From Candidatus Woesearchaeota archaeon (GTDB lineage: Archaea > Nanoarchaeota > Nanoarchaeia > Woesearchaeales > JAGVZT01), in the NCBI GenBank assembly GCA_017608295.1, contig JAFCGF010000013.1, positions 1 through 53,194 on the forward strand: a stretch of 53,194 bases of DNA, given 5' to 3'. The position numbers and the translations under genes are program-made. Positions 44,882-53,194 of the stretch are shown here, piece after piece (positions within the stretch are counted from its first letter, which is position 1; the number at the start of each line of letters is the position of its first letter). The notes under the pieces are model-generated. The model saw nothing but the letters and a program-made list of their open reading frames with translations, searched no databases and had not been told where the DNA came from.

Positions 44882-46361
44882 TCAGAAGCGATAGTCCATT
44901 CTCTTTTCGTAAGGTATCAGCTCTTCAACTTCTTGGGCCGCGTGCTTCCTGTAATCCTGCAGGAATCGTTCAAGCAGCTCGGGCTGGTGTTGGTTGTCGA
45001 AAGCATGCAGCGCCGGATCCCCGACACTGACCATCCACGACCGGAGCTTGGCGCGCAGGTCGTCGAGTTTTTTCTTATGCTCATCAGCCAAGCCTCTTTC
45101 GCCTCGGCAGGTTCCCAACAGGTTCACCAGGCCGCTGGGATCCGCGCGCAGATCGTAGAATTCTTCCACGCTCCGAAACACCAGATGCCGAACACGGGCG
45201 GCCATCTCCGCATCGGTCTTGGCGGCCTGTTGCATGGCCTGAAATGTGATTTCACTTAAACGCCCGAATCGGCGTTTGCCGTTGGACCATGGATTGAAAA
45301 CATAAGCCAACTCCTTGGTCAGGACCGAGCGCATGGGTAAGGCGTCATCCCCGTGGATATGATAGAACTGCGCAAAGACGCAGTCACGATTCTGCTGTGT
45401 CTGTCCACTTAACAAGGGCAGGAACGAACGTCCATCCGAGCGCGTTGCCGGCAATCCAACGGCTTCCAGGATGGTCGGTTGCAGGTCGACCGCCGCCATC
45501 ATGTGCTCCCGGTCAATCGAGTTTTTCTCTACTCTCCCCGACCAGCGGATAATGAGCGGCGTGCGCACACTATCGGGGTAGCAATTGAATTTGGCGCCGG
45601 GAAAGGGCATGCCGTGGTCTGAGAAAAAAATCACGATCGTATCTTCAACGAGCTGTGCTTTTGTCAATTCGTCAAGAATCCCACCGACCATGTCATCCAA
45701 TCGTCGCACGGACGTGCAATAGGCGGCCAACTCGCGTCGAATGGCAGGTAAGTCTGGTAAAAAACCAGGAACGCGGACTTCTTCGGCAGTGAAAGTACGA
45801 GAAGCCGGCGCACGTTCTTCATGCCGACGGGTTGCTTGTCCACCGGCGAAGGGTCTATGCGGATCATGCGAATTGGCCATCAGAAAGAAGGGCTGCTTTG
45901 ACGTCTTGGCCATCGCAAAGAAGTTTTTCGCGAACCGGCGGTAGACGCCCGGATCGCGGCCCCAGAGGTCTTCATCACCGGTTCCCTGCCATCGGTAAGT
46001 GACTGACCAGCGGAATAGCTCTTGCTGGCGAAGGGGTTTCCCTATAATTCCACTCAGATATCCCGCCTCGTTGAGAACCGCCGGCAGTGTCTCGGTGTCG
46101 GGGCGAATGCGTTGAAATCCTTCCGCACCGTTGTTTGAAGGGTACAACCCGGTAAGAATCACGCTGCGCGACGGCGTGCAAATGGAAACATTAACATAGG
46201 CATGCCCAGTTCATGTCGTCTGCGACAATCATCAGAACGTTTGGCCTCTTTTTCGGTGGCGCCATTTGCTGCGCCAATAGACTGCTGGCCAGCATAAAAC
46301 TGCATAGGCCGGCACCCAGAACGCTTAGGAAATACTGTCTTTTATGATCTTGGTAGAACAT
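44882..46361 (-). pseudogene. Sulfatase broken by an internal deletion and frameshift
   Basis: The 5' part, from ATG 46361 behind AAGGAG, gives a signal peptide and RPNVLMIVADDMNWACL, then stops at 46191. The next frame continues from about 46200 with AYVNVSICTPSRSVILTGLY and runs to 44882. Intact sulfatases have about 25-40 residues between these blocks (the GCYG to FTNA segment), which are missing here. So a deletion of about 80-120 bp joined two frames. The downstream ORF can start only after the CTPSR motif and would lack the catalytic Cys, so no active enzyme is expected. The remainder (GIIGKPLRQ, SDHGMPFPG) is otherwise well preserved, so inactivation looks recent. A sequencing indel alone would not explain the missing block. 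Confidence 0.8.
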
Positions 46362-46386
46362 CGATTTCTCCTTACCATTCATGGTC

Positions 46387-47796
46387 TCACTTGCCTCCTT
46401 CGTATTCGGGATTCGGCTTCATCGGATCAGCACCAACGTTCGCGCGCCAGGCTCTCAGCTTTGCATATAATTCCATAACCTTTTTCGGCTCGTTATCCGA
46501 CAGGTCGATTCTTTCACCAAGGTCCTCGCTGAGGTTGTAGAGTGACAGCTTGCCGGTCTCGAACGCTTCGATGAGCTTCCAGTCGCCGGCCCGAACCACA
46601 CCGGAAGGCAAGCTCTGGGGATGTCCATTGTAATGCGGGTAGTGCCAGTAGATGGCCTCGCGCTGGAGACCGCCGCTACCGGTCAGAATCGGAGCCAGGT
46701 TTTTGCCATCAACGTGCTGATGGGGACGCAGGCTCTGCGCCGTCACCGCAAGAATCGTCGGGTAAAAATCCATGCTGATCACCGGCTCGTGCGAAATCGA
46801 GCCGGGCTTTGTATGGCCGGGCCATTTGATAATGACCGGTACACGGATCCCACCTTCGTAGTTGGATCCCTTATTGGCGCGCAAAGGTAAATTGTCGGTG
46901 GCACCCGCATAACCACCGTTGTCACTGGTGAAAATGATGAACGTCCGCTCATCGAGTTTCAGTTCCCGTAAGGTCTGCATGACACGGCCAACGCTGTCAT
47001 CGACGCTTTCGACCATCGCGGCATAATCCGCTTTGCCTTGACGACGAGCTTCAGGGATCTGCTCATAACGGGCCACCTTGTCCGGCTTGCCTTGCAGCGG
47101 CGTGTGCACGGCATAGTGCGACAGCATCAGGAAGAACGGCTTATCGGTATTGGTGCGAATGAACTTCTCCGCCTCCTCCGCCAGCCGATCGACCAGGTAA
47201 TCGCCTTCCTGCCCCGACAGCGGGGACTTTTTTTGCAGCACCTTGCCCGTCGTGGGGATCTTCCAGCTTCTCTCAAACGGATAGAAATAACTGCCTGGTG
47301 CACCGTAATCGCGGCCCGCTACATTTACGTCAAATCCCTGATGTTCCGGGTAGTAATAGGTCTCGGTTCCCAGATGCCACTTGCCCATGAACGCCGTACG
47401 GTAACCGGCCTCGCGCAGCGTCTCCGCAATAGTGACTTCTTCCAGCGGCAGGTTCGAGATATAGCGGCCCTCGCGCAGCTTGTTCCGGGTACGGCTCCAA
47501 CGGCCGGACGGTAGCCACTGGGTAAGCAACAACCGAGCCGGATATTTACCGGTCATGATCGCCGCGCGCGTGGGCGAACATACATTGCACGCCGCATAAC
47601 CATTTGTAAAGCGCATGCCTTCCTTAGCCAATCGGTCGATATGGGGAGTTTGATAGAAAGCGCTGCCGTAGCATCCAAGATCCTTCCAGCCGAGATCATC
47701 GACGAGAATGAAGATGACATTGGGTCGAGGGCCGGCCGACGCCGTCGCGATCTGCAGGGCCACTATGTTTAACAGAAGGATCAATCGTCTTTTCAT
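46387..47796 (-). CDS. Secreted arylsulfatase A-like sulfatase
   Basis: 469 aa, signal peptide about 1-21. RPNVIFILVDDLGWKDLGCY gives metal ligands D33 and D34; the active-site motif is NVCSPTRAA with C73; FMGKWHLG, FTSDNGGY and NYEGGIRVP complete the S1 pattern. Length is normal for a single-domain sulfatase, and no extra module is present. It is 16 nt downstream of the GH127-sulfatase fusion gene and 25 nt upstream of the broken sulfatase, so all three were one transcript. Residues near QWLPSGRWSRTRNKL are close to the equivalent loop in the 40815 sulfatase (DWLPGRGEHSFQRLR), so similar substrates are likely. The sugar sulfate recognised is not known. Confidence 0.92.
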   Translation of the reverse strand: MKRRLILLLNIVALQIATASAGPRPNVIFILVDDLGWKDLGCYGSAFYQTPHIDRLAKEGMRFTNGYAACNVCSPTRAAIMTGKYPARLLLTQWLPSGRWSRTRNKLREGRYISNLPLEEVTIAETLREAGYRTAFMGKWHLGTETYYYPEHQGFDVNVAGRDYGAPGSYFYPFERSWKIPTTGKVLQKKSPLSGQEGDYLVDRLAEEAEKFIRTNTDKPFFLMLSHYAVHTPLQGKPDKVARYEQIPEARRQGKADYAAMVESVDDSVGRVMQTLRELKLDERTFIIFTSDNGGYAGATDNLPLRANKGSNYEGGIRVPVIIKWPGHTKPGSISHEPVISMDFYPTILAVTAQSLRPHQHVDGKNLAPILTGSGGLQREAIYWHYPHYNGHPQSLPSGVVRAGDWKLIEAFETGKLSLYNLSEDLGERIDLSDNEPKKVMELYAKLRAWRANVGADPMKPNPEYEGGK

Positions 47797-47812
47797 TTTT
47801 TGTTCTCCATTC

Positions 47813-50800
47813 TTATCGACTCGAAACGGCTATCCGGAGAAACCTCCGGAGAGGGTATTCAAATACCGAATCTTGTCTTGCCGGTACAGGCCTCATACCC
47901 CGCTCGATCGGCCATTTCCATGGTTCAATGCCGCATCGTTCGGCCCAGACACGGTACGCCTTCTCCAGTTCCACTACCTTCTCCGGGAACCTGTCCGCCA
48001 GGTTGTGCAGCTCGGTCCGATCCCTGGCCAAGTCATACAATTCCCATGCTTCGCCGCGGAGCGCCACTAACTTCCACTTGCCCTTGCGCACGCCACGGTT
48101 GCCTTCGTGCTCCCACCCGATCGTTGGATAGGCACGATCCTTGTTGGCGAAGATCGACGTTAAGCTCAATCCTTCGCAAGGGATGATACGCTGTCCATGG
48201 TGCTGAGCAGGATAGGCAACGTCGGCCACATCGACACAGGTCGCCATGATGTCAACGATATGGCCCAACTGATGTCGAAGCTCACCGCTGGCCTTAATGC
48301 CTCCGGGCCAATGAACGATCAGCGGCGTGGCAACCCCGCCTTCATGGATCCACCTCTTGTAGTGTCGAAACGGTGTGTTTGACAGATTCGCCCAGGGAAG
48401 ACCATATTGAGAACTTGACTCGCGACTCCCGATATTCCCCCTGCCGCGGTCACGTCCCCAAACACCACCCTCCTGGCTGCCACCGTTGTCTGATAGAAAA
48501 AAGATCAGCGTATTATCAAGCTGTTGGATTTTCTCAAGTATATGGATAATCCTACCGATTCCCTGGTCCATGATCTCAACCTGAGCGGCGTAGACCGCCA
48601 TGCGCAAATCCATATCTTTTTGTTTGGACGGATCTACTTCATCCCAGGAAAACATGGCAGGATCAATGGGTGAACAATTCCAACGTTTATCGATGATCCC
48701 CATACCGACCAAACGGGCATATCGTTCCTCCCGGAGGACATCCCATCCTTTCATGTAGCGCCCCCGGTATTTGGCGATCATCTCTTCAGGGGCGTGCAAG
48801 GGCGCATGGGGGGCTGTGTAAGCAACGTACAGGAAAAACGGCTGGTCTGATTTGCTCCGATGATGCGTCTGAATGAACTGAACGGAACGATCGCTAATGG
48901 CATCTGTGTAGTAATAATCCTTACCCTGTGCCTCGATTGCTTCGTTATCCAGCGTGAGTGTACTTGGGTTGAAGTAGCTCCCGGCGCCGCACAATGTGCC
49001 GTAGAAATGGTCAAAACCTCGCTGACATGGCCAATCCGATCGCTCCTCGCTGCTCATAGCACGATCATGCCCGGACACATGCCATTTGCCCGCCATATAA
49101 GTGGCATATCCCGCTGGCTTCAATGCCTCGGCAATAGTCACGGCATGGGTACTTAACGCACCATAATAATCCTTCAAACCGCGTTGCTCGTTCATCCACC
49201 GAATGCCTGCCTGAGCAGGGTGAAGGCCCGTCAAAAGTGATGCACGCGTCGGACAGCAGCGCGCGCCGTTATAGAACTGGGTAAAGCTCAAGCCGTTGGC
49301 TGCCAGCCCGTCCAAATTCGGTGTACGGATCTCCCCACCGTAGCAGCCCAGATCGGAGAATCCCATGTCGTCCGCCATGATAAGAATGATATTGGGTTTT
49401 GTACTTCCTTGTACCGACGAGGAGATATCGAACGCCTGGAGTTCCGCGCACGAGGCAAAGGACTGGTTGGGGTTGTCGCCGCTGGCCGCCCGGCCGATGA
49501 CGCGTAAAGCAGTGGCTTTGACTGATTTCGACAGATTCACGGTAAAGGTCTGTCCCTCTGTCAGGCCCGCTGATCGGGTCGACGTCGTTTGCGGATAATC
49601 GGTTATATGGGCCACGGTTTCCCAGGCCGCTTCCGAATGACGTTTGATTTGCACCTGGGGTTTGCTGCCGCCTGCCACATCGAACCAACCGCCGTCATGG
49701 AACAGGGGCCCTTGTATAAATACGATTCGGCCAAAAGTCTGAGCTTCCTCCTGTTCCACAGCGAACCATGCCTCCGGCTGCAGGCGTTCATTAAAGGTCA
49801 CCACAAAGGTATCCGCGTCGTTATCGGTAATGGAGCCATCTTCGCCGCCAGGTGCATTGCGTGACTCATCGGCGTAGGAGAACAATGATTGCTTGGTTAC
49901 CGATAAGGCGCCGGCCAAGTGAAGCCACACGGCGTAGCGTGTGCCATCCGCACCCGCAGCGGCATAGGGGACCAGTGTGCAAGGTTGGAATCCGGTTTTT
50001 CGAAGCTCTCCTACCGGCACCGTGAAGCGCAGCGGCGCATCCGGCGGAGAGACGCGCTGTAACGAGGCATTGCTGGTGTTCGCCGGCACCATCGCGCGTC
50101 GGGGAACGGGCTTGTTGACAGTGCTTCCCTGGTCGTAGGCCAGTACGAAGGGGCCCCATGAAAAGGCACAGCGTCCGGTGTTACCGTGGTCGCCCACGAT
50201 CATGTCCGTGTCGAGATTAAATGTCACTTCCCCGGTGATACCGGTCCAGTCCTGCGCAGTAAACACGAGTGTGTCTTCCTTCATCACGACCGTGCCGCCG
50301 GAGCCTCCTGCGAGGTTAGCGGTGCACGGCTGGGCCCACGCGGGAATGCGTATGCGTACTGAACACGCCATGGGTCGATCGCTTTGAACTTCCAGTCTGG
50401 CCCGGCCTTTATGGGGAAAGTCTGTTTCCCATTTTAAAATGACATCCTGTACACCGACCTGCGTATTGACCGTAATACGATCCCACAGATTAACCATAAA
50501 TGTCGCGGGACTGTCGGGAGATGTAGGGATACGCAGAACCGCGCTTTGCGGCACGAGGGCCATACCGCGCGGACCGCTGGACACGCAGCAGCTGATGCCC
50601 GGGCCATAACGTTTGGTGCCTTCAGGCGAGGTGAAATAGCACCACTGTCTTCCATCCGGACGTTGGGCCGCTGAGAGCTGATTGTACAAGGTCTTCTCCA
50701 GTTGGTGGCCGAATCGTGTCTCACCCGTGAGTCTCAGTAATTGCCAATTCAACTGGATCCATGTTGTGGTCACACATTGCTCTCCCACATGCGCGCCCAT

Positions 50801-51754
50801 GTGATTGGGCAGGTCATGATCATCGTGGAATTGCTCTCCCTGGCTACACGCACCGGTGATATAGAGGCGTTTATCGACAATATCTTTCCAGGCGTTGAGG
50901 ACTGGTTTGAGCAGGCCCCGATCACCAGTGGCCCGTGCCAGTTCGCATAATCCCACCAGGTTGGAAAGCATCTCGTAGGCCTTGCGATTGGCGGTCTTGT
51001 TGACCTGTCCATGCTCCAGCAGCGACTCCATAATCTTCGGTCCGTTAGGTTCGCTCCACGACGTAACGATGTAACGACAAAAAGCCAGGTAACGATCATC
51101 ACCCGTCAATCGATACAACAGTACCATCGGTTCCAGGATGCTAGTGGCGGCCATGCCCACGTGCGTACCGGCGGCGATGATGCTGCGTTTTGCCGGGAAA
51201 GTGTCGATCAACAGGTCGCCGATCCTGCGGCAGGCGTCCAGAGCATCCCGGTTGCCGGTGTATTGGTAATAAGTCAGCAGTCCGATGAGATTGTACTTGT
51301 GTGCCCAGACGTCCCAATCGGCGCCTTCATAAAGACCAAAGCGTTTGCCTGGAATGTAAGTGCCCAGATACCCGTCCGGTTCCTGGGCCTTGATCAGTTC
51401 TGTGGCAGCGTAATCGAGTTTGCCACGCAATTGAGGATCAGCGGTGTTGGCCCAGGCCAGAGTTGCGGCATGCATCCACTTACCGATGTGTTCCCCGATC
51501 CAGGGATGCACACCGGGCTTCTGCCGGAATCCGGCTAACAGTGGTTCCAGCTCCACCTGCGCCAGACGATTCTTCTCGTTTAGAACCACACGATTTCCCA
51601 GCCACCCCTCGACATGAACATCAGACGGCGACAGGACCTCCAGGGCATCCGGCCAGGCTGCCGGCACCACAAAGGGCAGAGGTTGGGCCGCAAGGACGTC
51701 CTGAACGGCCGTCACCACCATGAGAAACGCGATTAGGTATTTGCATGAGGTCAT
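47813..51754 (-). CDS. GH127-discoidin-sulfatase fusion enzyme, secreted
   Basis: 1313 aa from the ATG at 51754 (AAAGG about 12 nt upstream); an earlier start gives no leader. Signal peptide about 1-23. Residues about 25-617 are GH127, with Zn ligands in VGEQCVTTTW (E325, C327) and ISCCVSSGP (C389, C390). About 622-777 is an F5/8-type (discoidin-like) sandwich. About 782-1305 is an S1 sulfatase: KPNIILIMADDMGFSDLGCY (D795, D796) and ARCCPTRASLL with the formylglycine Cys at 833. All key residues of both catalytic domains are present, so it should be bifunctional, removing sulfate and a furanose from one glycan. No frame damage was seen. It is the first enzyme gene of the 40815-51754 run. The upstream 163-nt gap has no motif copy. 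Confidence 0.88.
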   Translation of the reverse strand: MTSCKYLIAFLMVVTAVQDVLAAQPLPFVVPAAWPDALEVLSPSDVHVEGWLGNRVVLNEKNRLAQVELEPLLAGFRQKPGVHPWIGEHIGKWMHAATLAWANTADPQLRGKLDYAATELIKAQEPDGYLGTYIPGKRFGLYEGADWDVWAHKYNLIGLLTYYQYTGNRDALDACRRIGDLLIDTFPAKRSIIAAGTHVGMAATSILEPMVLLYRLTGDDRYLAFCRYIVTSWSEPNGPKIMESLLEHGQVNKTANRKAYEMLSNLVGLCELARATGDRGLLKPVLNAWKDIVDKRLYITGACSQGEQFHDDHDLPNHMGAHVGEQCVTTTWIQLNWQLLRLTGETRFGHQLEKTLYNQLSAAQRPDGRQWCYFTSPEGTKRYGPGISCCVSSGPRGMALVPQSAVLRIPTSPDSPATFMVNLWDRITVNTQVGVQDVILKWETDFPHKGRARLEVQSDRPMACSVRIRIPAWAQPCTANLAGGSGGTVVMKEDTLVFTAQDWTGITGEVTFNLDTDMIVGDHGNTGRCAFSWGPFVLAYDQGSTVNKPVPRRAMVPANTSNASLQRVSPPDAPLRFTVPVGELRKTGFQPCTLVPYAAAGADGTRYAVWLHLAGALSVTKQSLFSYADESRNAPGGEDGSITDNDADTFVVTFNERLQPEAWFAVEQEEAQTFGRIVFIQGPLFHDGGWFDVAGGSKPQVQIKRHSEAAWETVAHITDYPQTTSTRSAGLTEGQTFTVNLSKSVKATALRVIGRAASGDNPNQSFASCAELQAFDISSSVQGSTKPNIILIMADDMGFSDLGCYGGEIRTPNLDGLAANGLSFTQFYNGARCCPTRASLLTGLHPAQAGIRWMNEQRGLKDYYGALSTHAVTIAEALKPAGYATYMAGKWHVSGHDRAMSSEERSDWPCQRGFDHFYGTLCGAGSYFNPSTLTLDNEAIEAQGKDYYYTDAISDRSVQFIQTHHRSKSDQPFFLYVAYTAPHAPLHAPEEMIAKYRGRYMKGWDVLREERYARLVGMGIIDKRWNCSPIDPAMFSWDEVDPSKQKDMDLRMAVYAAQVEIMDQGIGRIIHILEKIQQLDNTLIFFLSDNGGSQEGGVWGRDRGRGNIGSRESSSQYGLPWANLSNTPFRHYKRWIHEGGVATPLIVHWPGGIKASGELRHQLGHIVDIMATCVDVADVAYPAQHHGQRIIPCEGLSLTSIFANKDRAYPTIGWEHEGNRGVRKGKWKLVALRGEAWELYDLARDRTELHNLADRFPEKVVELEKAYRVWAERCGIEPWKWPIERGMRPVPARQDSVFEYPLRRFLRIAVSSR

Positions 51755-51971
51755 AAAGGCATGTTTCCTTTCTCTGTTAAACCGGGATTTGCCACATACC
51801 ATCACCATTTGTCACGAACTACGTGTGAAATCCGGATAAGGTTAGCTGCATGATTAGCTGGTTGCACCTTAATGATATCGAGTGCTTAACTTGTCACTCG
51901 ATTGTGCCGAATTCCTGTTCTGCATCGATAGTTTTTTACTTCAACTTCAAATGTGCGAATAAAATCCTACG

Positions 51972-52358
51972 TTATCCGCATTTGGGACAGCGGTCCGGAT
52001 AATCGTTAGGCTTTTCACCATAAAAAAAGACATGCCCACACTCTGTACACTTCACAGCCTTGCGAGCGCTGGCCTCTTGGCATTCTTTACAGGCCACTGG
52101 TAGCGGCGATTCTGGTGTATTTGGCATGCGAGCGGCAACTTCATCAACTAAAGTGTAATATTCCTTCTTGTTCATCTTATATACAGCCTCGCATTGCTTA
52201 TTCTCGCACTTAATCAAAACAATATCCCCGGGAGGAATACTATCGAGGCCGCGAGAGCCCCGTTTAGGATTCATCCGTATAACCACAATCACAATAGTTG
52301 CTAACAGGCACAAGACAATTGCACCAATCTTGATTATATTTTTTCTGTTTTCTTCCAT
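51972..52358 (-). CDS. Small membrane-anchored zinc-ribbon protein
   Basis: 128 aa with one N-terminal membrane helix (IIKIGAIVLCLLATIVIVVI) and a C-terminal soluble part with Cys pairs: CENKQC, CKEC, CTEC and CPKC, fitting one or two zinc ribbons. The ATG at 52358 follows GGAG at seven nucleotides. Similar short proteins occur near pseudopilins in PVC genomes, but I do not recognise a named family and assign no function. It lies 217 nt upstream of the GH127-sulfatase fusion. The 237-nt stretch between it and the sialidase relic holds no gene I can support. Confidence 0.6.
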   Translation of the reverse strand: MEENRKNIIKIGAIVLCLLATIVIVVIRMNPKRGSRGLDSIPPGDIVLIKCENKQCEAVYKMNKKEYYTLVDEVAARMPNTPESPLPVACKECQEASARKAVKCTECGHVFFYGEKPNDYPDRCPKCG

Positions 52359-52595
52359 ATCATCGCTCCATGACTACCAACTGAGATTTCCCATTTACAC
52401 GGTTAACCAACATAATTTTCTTCGTACGCCACTAATAATCTTACGATATAACCCTTGAAATATCAAAAGATTCCACTTTCAAAGCCATTTTGCTATGAAT
52501 TTGTACGAGAACATGATTTTATGTGCCTCGCCCTCCTGCCAATCTCAGCTTTGGCACAGACATCGAGTGCTCGCACCTTAATAAATCCAAGTTGT

Positions 52596-52829
52596 TCAGC
52601 AATCCTTATCACTACCCACCATCCATGCGAGACTGAACTTGGTAAACATGATCTTCCTATCCCCTTTAAACAGAAGGCCGATCGTTGTATCGGGTAAGGT
52701 CGTCAGGCAAAAATACTCACACCGCTCTGGATGGACGACCCTTTTGACCGGCCAGGTCTTGCCCTCGTCATAACTTAATCGGACGGTCATTCTGACTCTA
52801 TCCTCCTGAAAATTATTCGAACAATCCCA
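52596..52829 (-). pseudogene. C-terminal relic of a GH33 sialidase
   Basis: The frame reads QEDRVRMTVRLSYDEGKTWP, with an Asp box, then CEYFCLTTLPDTTIGLLFKG and a natural-looking end (FTKFSLAWMV). It matches the last blades of GH33 sialidases (compare YSCLTVLPNGNIGLLYE in copy b). An in-frame TAA at 52830-52832 precedes it, and no N-terminal half is found between it and the IS. Its C-terminal strand is of the more usual sialidase type than in copies a and b, so it is not a duplicate of them. It has no plausible start or leader. Confidence 0.7.
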
Positions 52830-52846
52830 TTAAATCAAAACGGTTA

Positions 52847-53008
52847 TCATTCCTCCTTAATGTAAGCGAGGATTTCCTCTTTAACTTCACAATCGGCACC
52901 CCCACACCCGACACAGTTTATCACGCCATTCTCATCAACCTCTATACTTTCAAAAAGCTCATTTTGCGAAAAATAGCCTTCATTTCGCGACACGCTTTTG
53001 AGATCCAT
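52847..53008 (-). CDS. Small Cys-rich ORF of unknown function (53 aa)
   Basis: Starting at ATG 53008, the frame gives an acidic 53-residue peptide containing INCVGCGGADCEVKEEIL, a C-x2-C-x4-C cluster that could bind metal. There is only a weak purine stretch upstream (TTGGA), and an in-frame stop lies three codons before the start. I do not recognise it. It sits between the sialidase relic and the right IS edge and may be a fragment of a longer gene interrupted by the IS. Confidence 0.35.
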   Translation of the reverse strand: MDLKSVSRNEGYFSQNELFESIEVDENGVINCVGCGGADCEVKEEILAYIKEE

Positions 53009-53055
53009 TCCAATTCATTTGGATGGTATAGAATCCCTATTGCAACATCAATCTA

Positions 53056-53194
53056 GTGCTTTGTCATAACTAAAGATTCCGCTCGGCATTGCCGATAATT
53101 CTCTATAAACAGGATGTTATCTTATTATGGAGAATTAGTTATGAACAAGAAGTATATTGTCAGTCTTTCGGGAAAAGAACGCAGTTTATTATTG
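53056..53194 (+). mobile_element. 5' end of an IS630-type insertion sequence (right copy) with transposase start
   Basis: The IS begins at 53056, directly after TA (53054-53055), and is the inverted counterpart of 1-111. The transposase ATG is at 53141, preceded by GGAGAATTAGTT. The first 18 codons read MNKKYIVSLSGKERSLLL, typical of an IS630-family N-terminal helix-turn-helix domain. Only 54 nt of the gene are inside the window. One nucleotide differs from the left copy, so these are two separate insertions, not the same sequence counted twice. Confidence 0.72.

Noticed and set aside
46150..46210. Sulfatase split as a simple sequencing indel
   Set aside because: Correcting the frame still leaves the conserved block between the first metal site and CTPSR missing, so a real deletion is needed.
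52455..52697. Plus-strand frame with a signal-peptide-like stretch (CLALLPISALAQTSS)
   Set aside because: It overlaps the sialidase relic on the other strand, has no recognisable mature protein and no good ribosome site; probably chance.
1..53194. Classical composite transposon carrying all 53 kb
   Set aside because: IS630-type elements rarely move such large segments, outer ends are not visible, and the borders may be contig breaks; kept only as a possibility in the findings.

Overview
The window is a dense block of catabolic genes, almost all on the minus strand, from what looks like a PVC-superphylum bacterium (Lentisphaerota, Kiritimatiellota or Planctomycetota). That placement is an inference. 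It rests on the number of secreted sulfatases and glycosidases, a type IV pseudopilin-like protein with an H-x9-DG motif, and large ADP-ribosylglycohydrolase-fold (ARH) enzymes, with no SusC/SusD pair. No rRNA, tRNA or CRISPR array was seen.

Layout, by position. 1-111 and 53056-53194 are the ends of two nearly identical IS630-type elements in inverted orientation. Their transposase genes read outward, and each inner edge abuts a TA. 98-637 is a polysaccharide deacetylase cut by the left IS. 744-4795 holds a D-2-hydroxyacid dehydrogenase, an RraA-like aldolase and a TIM-barrel/SUMF1 fusion. 4819-11036 has four secreted GH32/43-like beta-propeller paralogues. 11067-24110 alternates four secreted ARH paralogues with a sialate O-acetylesterase, a LamG lipoprotein and a double GH32-like protein. 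24144-26115 is a ribokinase and a GRP-family sugar permease. 26577-33383 has a pseudopilin, a sulfatase, an AT-rich ARH gene, an ARH relic and a GH32. 33500-40526 has a GH29 fucosidase, two GH33 sialidases, a nucleoside hydrolase and a sixth ARH. 40815-51754 has four sulfatase genes (one broken, one fused to GH127) and a further GH127. 51972-53008 holds a zinc-ribbon membrane protein, a sialidase relic and a small Cys-rich ORF.

The likely theme is ribose scavenging embedded in complex-glycan degradation. Six secreted ARH-fold hydrolases, a secreted nucleoside hydrolase, a ribokinase and a GRP/RbsU-like permease resemble the gene content of the ribose-utilisation systems described in Bacteroidetes. 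Here the ARH family is expanded and mixed with enzymes for sialylated, fucosylated, sulfated and arabinofuranosyl glycans. A 30-nt motif, identical over its last 15 nt, lies upstream of the permease-ribokinase operon, the pseudopilin and the nucleoside hydrolase, which suggests one regulon.

The region has been heavily rearranged. There are IS-truncated genes, a sulfatase with an internal deletion, an ARH relic, an RraA 5' fragment fused in frame to a propeller gene, a C-terminal module about 86% identical between an ARH and a sulfatase, and a GH32 module whose C-terminal tail seems to lie in front of its catalytic domain.
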